DNA of 6,911 bases from GCA-2723085 sp042093455 (GTDB lineage Bacteria; Bacteroidota; Bacteroidia; Flavobacteriales_D; Parvicellaceae). Location: positions 1 through 6,911 of the forward strand of contig JBELEU010000118.1 of NCBI GenBank assembly GCA_042093455.1, read 5' to 3'. Position numbers and translations under genes: made by a program. Positions 5,407 to 6,911 of this stretch are shown piece after piece. Within the stretch, counting starts at the first letter, position 1; each line of letters opens with the position of its first letter. Under the pieces are notes generated by a model. The model saw nothing but the letters and a program-made list of their open reading frames with translations, ran no database searches and was not told the DNA's origin.

Positions 5407-6911
5407 TTGAAAAATTTATTCCATTTATTACTTGGCTTTTATTTGGTCTTAAATGGCTTACCACTTTTTTCCCAATCCTATGGGAATGAGTGGATTAATT
5501 ACAACCAAAATTATTTTGAGTTTCCGATTACAGAAAGTGGCATACATAGAATTAATTATTCAGAGATAAACAACGCTGTTTCTGACTTGGGGGTCAACAT
5601 AAATTCCATTTCTAATTCTGGATACCAAATTTTTGGAAGAGAGAAAGAAGTTTCAATTGAAATAATTGATAATAACAGCAATGGCTTAATAGACTCCAAT
5701 GACTACATACAATTTTATGCAGAAGCTAATGACGGCTGGTTAGACCACCTTGTTTACGATTCTATTGATTTTATAGCTGATGACTATTACAGCTTATTTA
5801 ATGATACTATACGCTATTTTTTGACCTGGAATAGTGGTTTTAACAATAAACGAATATTATACGAATCCGATGTAAACTTTACTAGCTACAGTAGTATAGA
5901 TTATTGCTGGAAAAAAACATTTGTTAAATATACTGACAATTACTCCCTTGGACCTCAACAGAGTGGACTTTCTAGTCCTAAATATGAAAAAGGAGAAGGC
6001 TGGGTAGGTCCTTCACATGGTAAAGGGGGAAACTATACAGAAACACTTTCAACAAATAATTACTATAGCACTGGTCCAAATGCTTTTGGAAATGCCTCAA
6101 TAGTTGCAGTTAATAATTCTAGTTCCAACAGCAATGGAAACAATCACAATACAAAATTATATGTAGATAATAACTTGGTTTTTGATTCGTCATATTATTC
6201 ATATGAATTATTAAAAATCCCCTTTATTCTCAATGCACAGTCGTTAAATAATTCTGTTAATGTAAAACATAAAATTGCAAACATTGGTCAGGGAACCGAT
6301 TATCAACATGTTTCATCCATTTCAGTCTGGTACCCTCACACTGGAAATCTATCTAATTATAGTGAAATTAAATTTGGACTCTCTCATAATAACTCCCAAT
6401 CAAAATCTAGATTTACAATTTCTCAGTTATCGAATAATGTAACCAGTCCATCTTTATATATGATGGATGATATTGTTCGAAAAATTCCATTAACTCAAAA
6501 TGGATCTAGTTGGGAAATAGTTACCCCTCCTCCATCAAGTGATACGGCATTGTATTATCTGTGTGACGCTAATAATTATCATGTTGTTACTAATATAAAA
6601 CCAGTTAACACAAATGGAAACTTCATTAATTATCAATCGTTACAATTGGACAGTGCTTTTTTAATAGTGACTCACCCATCATTATTTGCTTCATCAAAAA
6701 ATTATGCTAGCTACAGAGCTCAACAATTTGACACCTTAGTTGTAAGCATTGAAGACTTATACAATCAATTTGCTGGAGGAATTTACAAGAACCCACTGGC
6801 TGTTAAGCGGTTTTTAGCCTTCACCATGGATAAGTGGCCAAGCTGGCCATCTCATCTCTTTCTAGTAGGAAAATCCATTAGATTAAATGATGAATTTGAT
6901 GCTGGATCTAG
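5407..6911 (+). CDS. exported C25-family peptidase, PorU2-like T9SS sortase homologue (3' end outside window)
   Basis: The frame is open from TTG at 5407 to the right edge, giving 501 residues of a longer protein. The TTG start gives MKNLFHLLLGFYLVLNGLPLF followed by S-Q, a good signal peptide cut near residue 22. The first in-frame ATG is only at 6460 (residue 352), so an ATG-only call would lose the signal peptide and the N-terminal domain. Residues of about 27-60 (EWINYNQNYFEFPITESGIHRI...) match the N-terminal beta domain of PorU-like proteins. From about 416 the C25 (gingipain) domain begins: SAFLIVTHPSLFASS, YRAQQFDTLVVSIEDLYNQF (about 436-455), AVKRFL, and HLFLVGK (483-489). The catalytic His and Cys would lie beyond the edge. 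Placed 1 nt after a PorV/PorQ-family gene, it fits the PorU2-type paralogue of the T9SS sortase, which removes C-terminal signals from cargo and attaches it to the surface. PorU itself remains possible. Confidence 0.85.
   Translation, partial: MKNLFHLLLGFYLVLNGLPLFSQSYGNEWINYNQNYFEFPITESGIHRINYSEINNAVSDLGVNINSISNSGYQIFGREKEVSIEIIDNNSNGLIDSNDYIQFYAEANDGWLDHLVYDSIDFIADDYYSLFNDTIRYFLTWNSGFNNKRILYESDVNFTSYSSIDYCWKKTFVKYTDNYSLGPQQSGLSSPKYEKGEGWVGPSHGKGGNYTETLSTNNYYSTGPNAFGNASIVAVNNSSSNSNGNNHNTKLYVDNNLVFDSSYYSYELLKIPFILNAQSLNNSVNVKHKIANIGQGTDYQHVSSISVWYPHTGNLSNYSEIKFGLSHNNSQSKSRFTISQLSNNVTSPSLYMMDDIVRKIPLTQNGSSWEIVTPPPSSDTALYYLCDANNYHVVTNIKPVNTNGNFINYQSLQLDSAFLIVTHPSLFASSKNYASYRAQQFDTLVVSIEDLYNQFAGGIYKNPLAVKRFLAFTMDKWPSWPSHLFLVGKSIRLNDEFDAGS

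Noticed and set aside
1..6911. Mobile elements, CRISPR arrays, tRNA or rRNA genes, riboswitches
   Set aside because: No transposase, regularly spaced repeats, cloverleaf-type sequence or terminal inverted repeats were seen; the window is nearly all coding sequence.

Overview
The window is AT-rich and densely coded, and it looks like chromosomal DNA of a Bacteroidota bacterium, most likely order Flavobacteriales. The reasons are a kynurenine 3-monooxygenase of the type used in Bacteroidota NAD synthesis, a DUF4254 gene paired with a family 9 glycosyltransferase, short-form PssA and PurS, outer-membrane proteins with signal peptides ending in S-Q or G-Q, and type IX secretion (T9SS) relatives of PorV and PorU. 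No RNA gene, insertion sequence, CRISPR array or long repeat is visible.

Left block (1-3298, + strand): five genes packed so tightly that they are almost certainly co-transcribed. They are the C-terminal part of kynurenine 3-monooxygenase (kmo, cut by the left edge), an unrecognised exported and probably outer-membrane beta-rich protein, a hotdog-fold acyl-CoA thioesterase, a DUF4254 protein, and a family 9 (heptosyltransferase-like) glycosyltransferase. Three of the four junctions are 4-nt stop/start overlaps and the fourth is a 2-nt gap. The last gene starts with TTG inside the stop of the gene before it.

Middle block (3291-4240, - strand): pssA (CDP-diacylglycerol-serine O-phosphatidyltransferase) followed 5 nt later by purS (small subunit of formylglycinamidine ribonucleotide synthase). 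purS converges on the glycosyltransferase gene and the two coding regions overlap by 8 bp, so no separate terminator fits between them. PssA has lysine where the CDP-alcohol phosphotransferase signature normally has arginine.

Right block (4335 to the right edge, + strand): a PorV/PorQ-family outer-membrane protein and, 1 nt after its stop, a TTG-initiated gene open to the right edge. It encodes an exported C25 (gingipain-like) peptidase relative of the PorU2 type. The pair resembles the PorV-PorU shuttle/sortase module of T9SS, but appears to be a paralogous set. A Bacteroidota-type -7 promoter element ends 4 nt before the ATG of the first gene, suggesting a leaderless or near-leaderless message.

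The only notable non-coding stretch is the 94-bp divergent spacer 4241-4334. The most rewarding points are the PorV/PorQ-PorU2-like pair, the two TTG starts that ATG-based gene callers would miss, the possibly leaderless promoter, and the lysine in the PssA signature.
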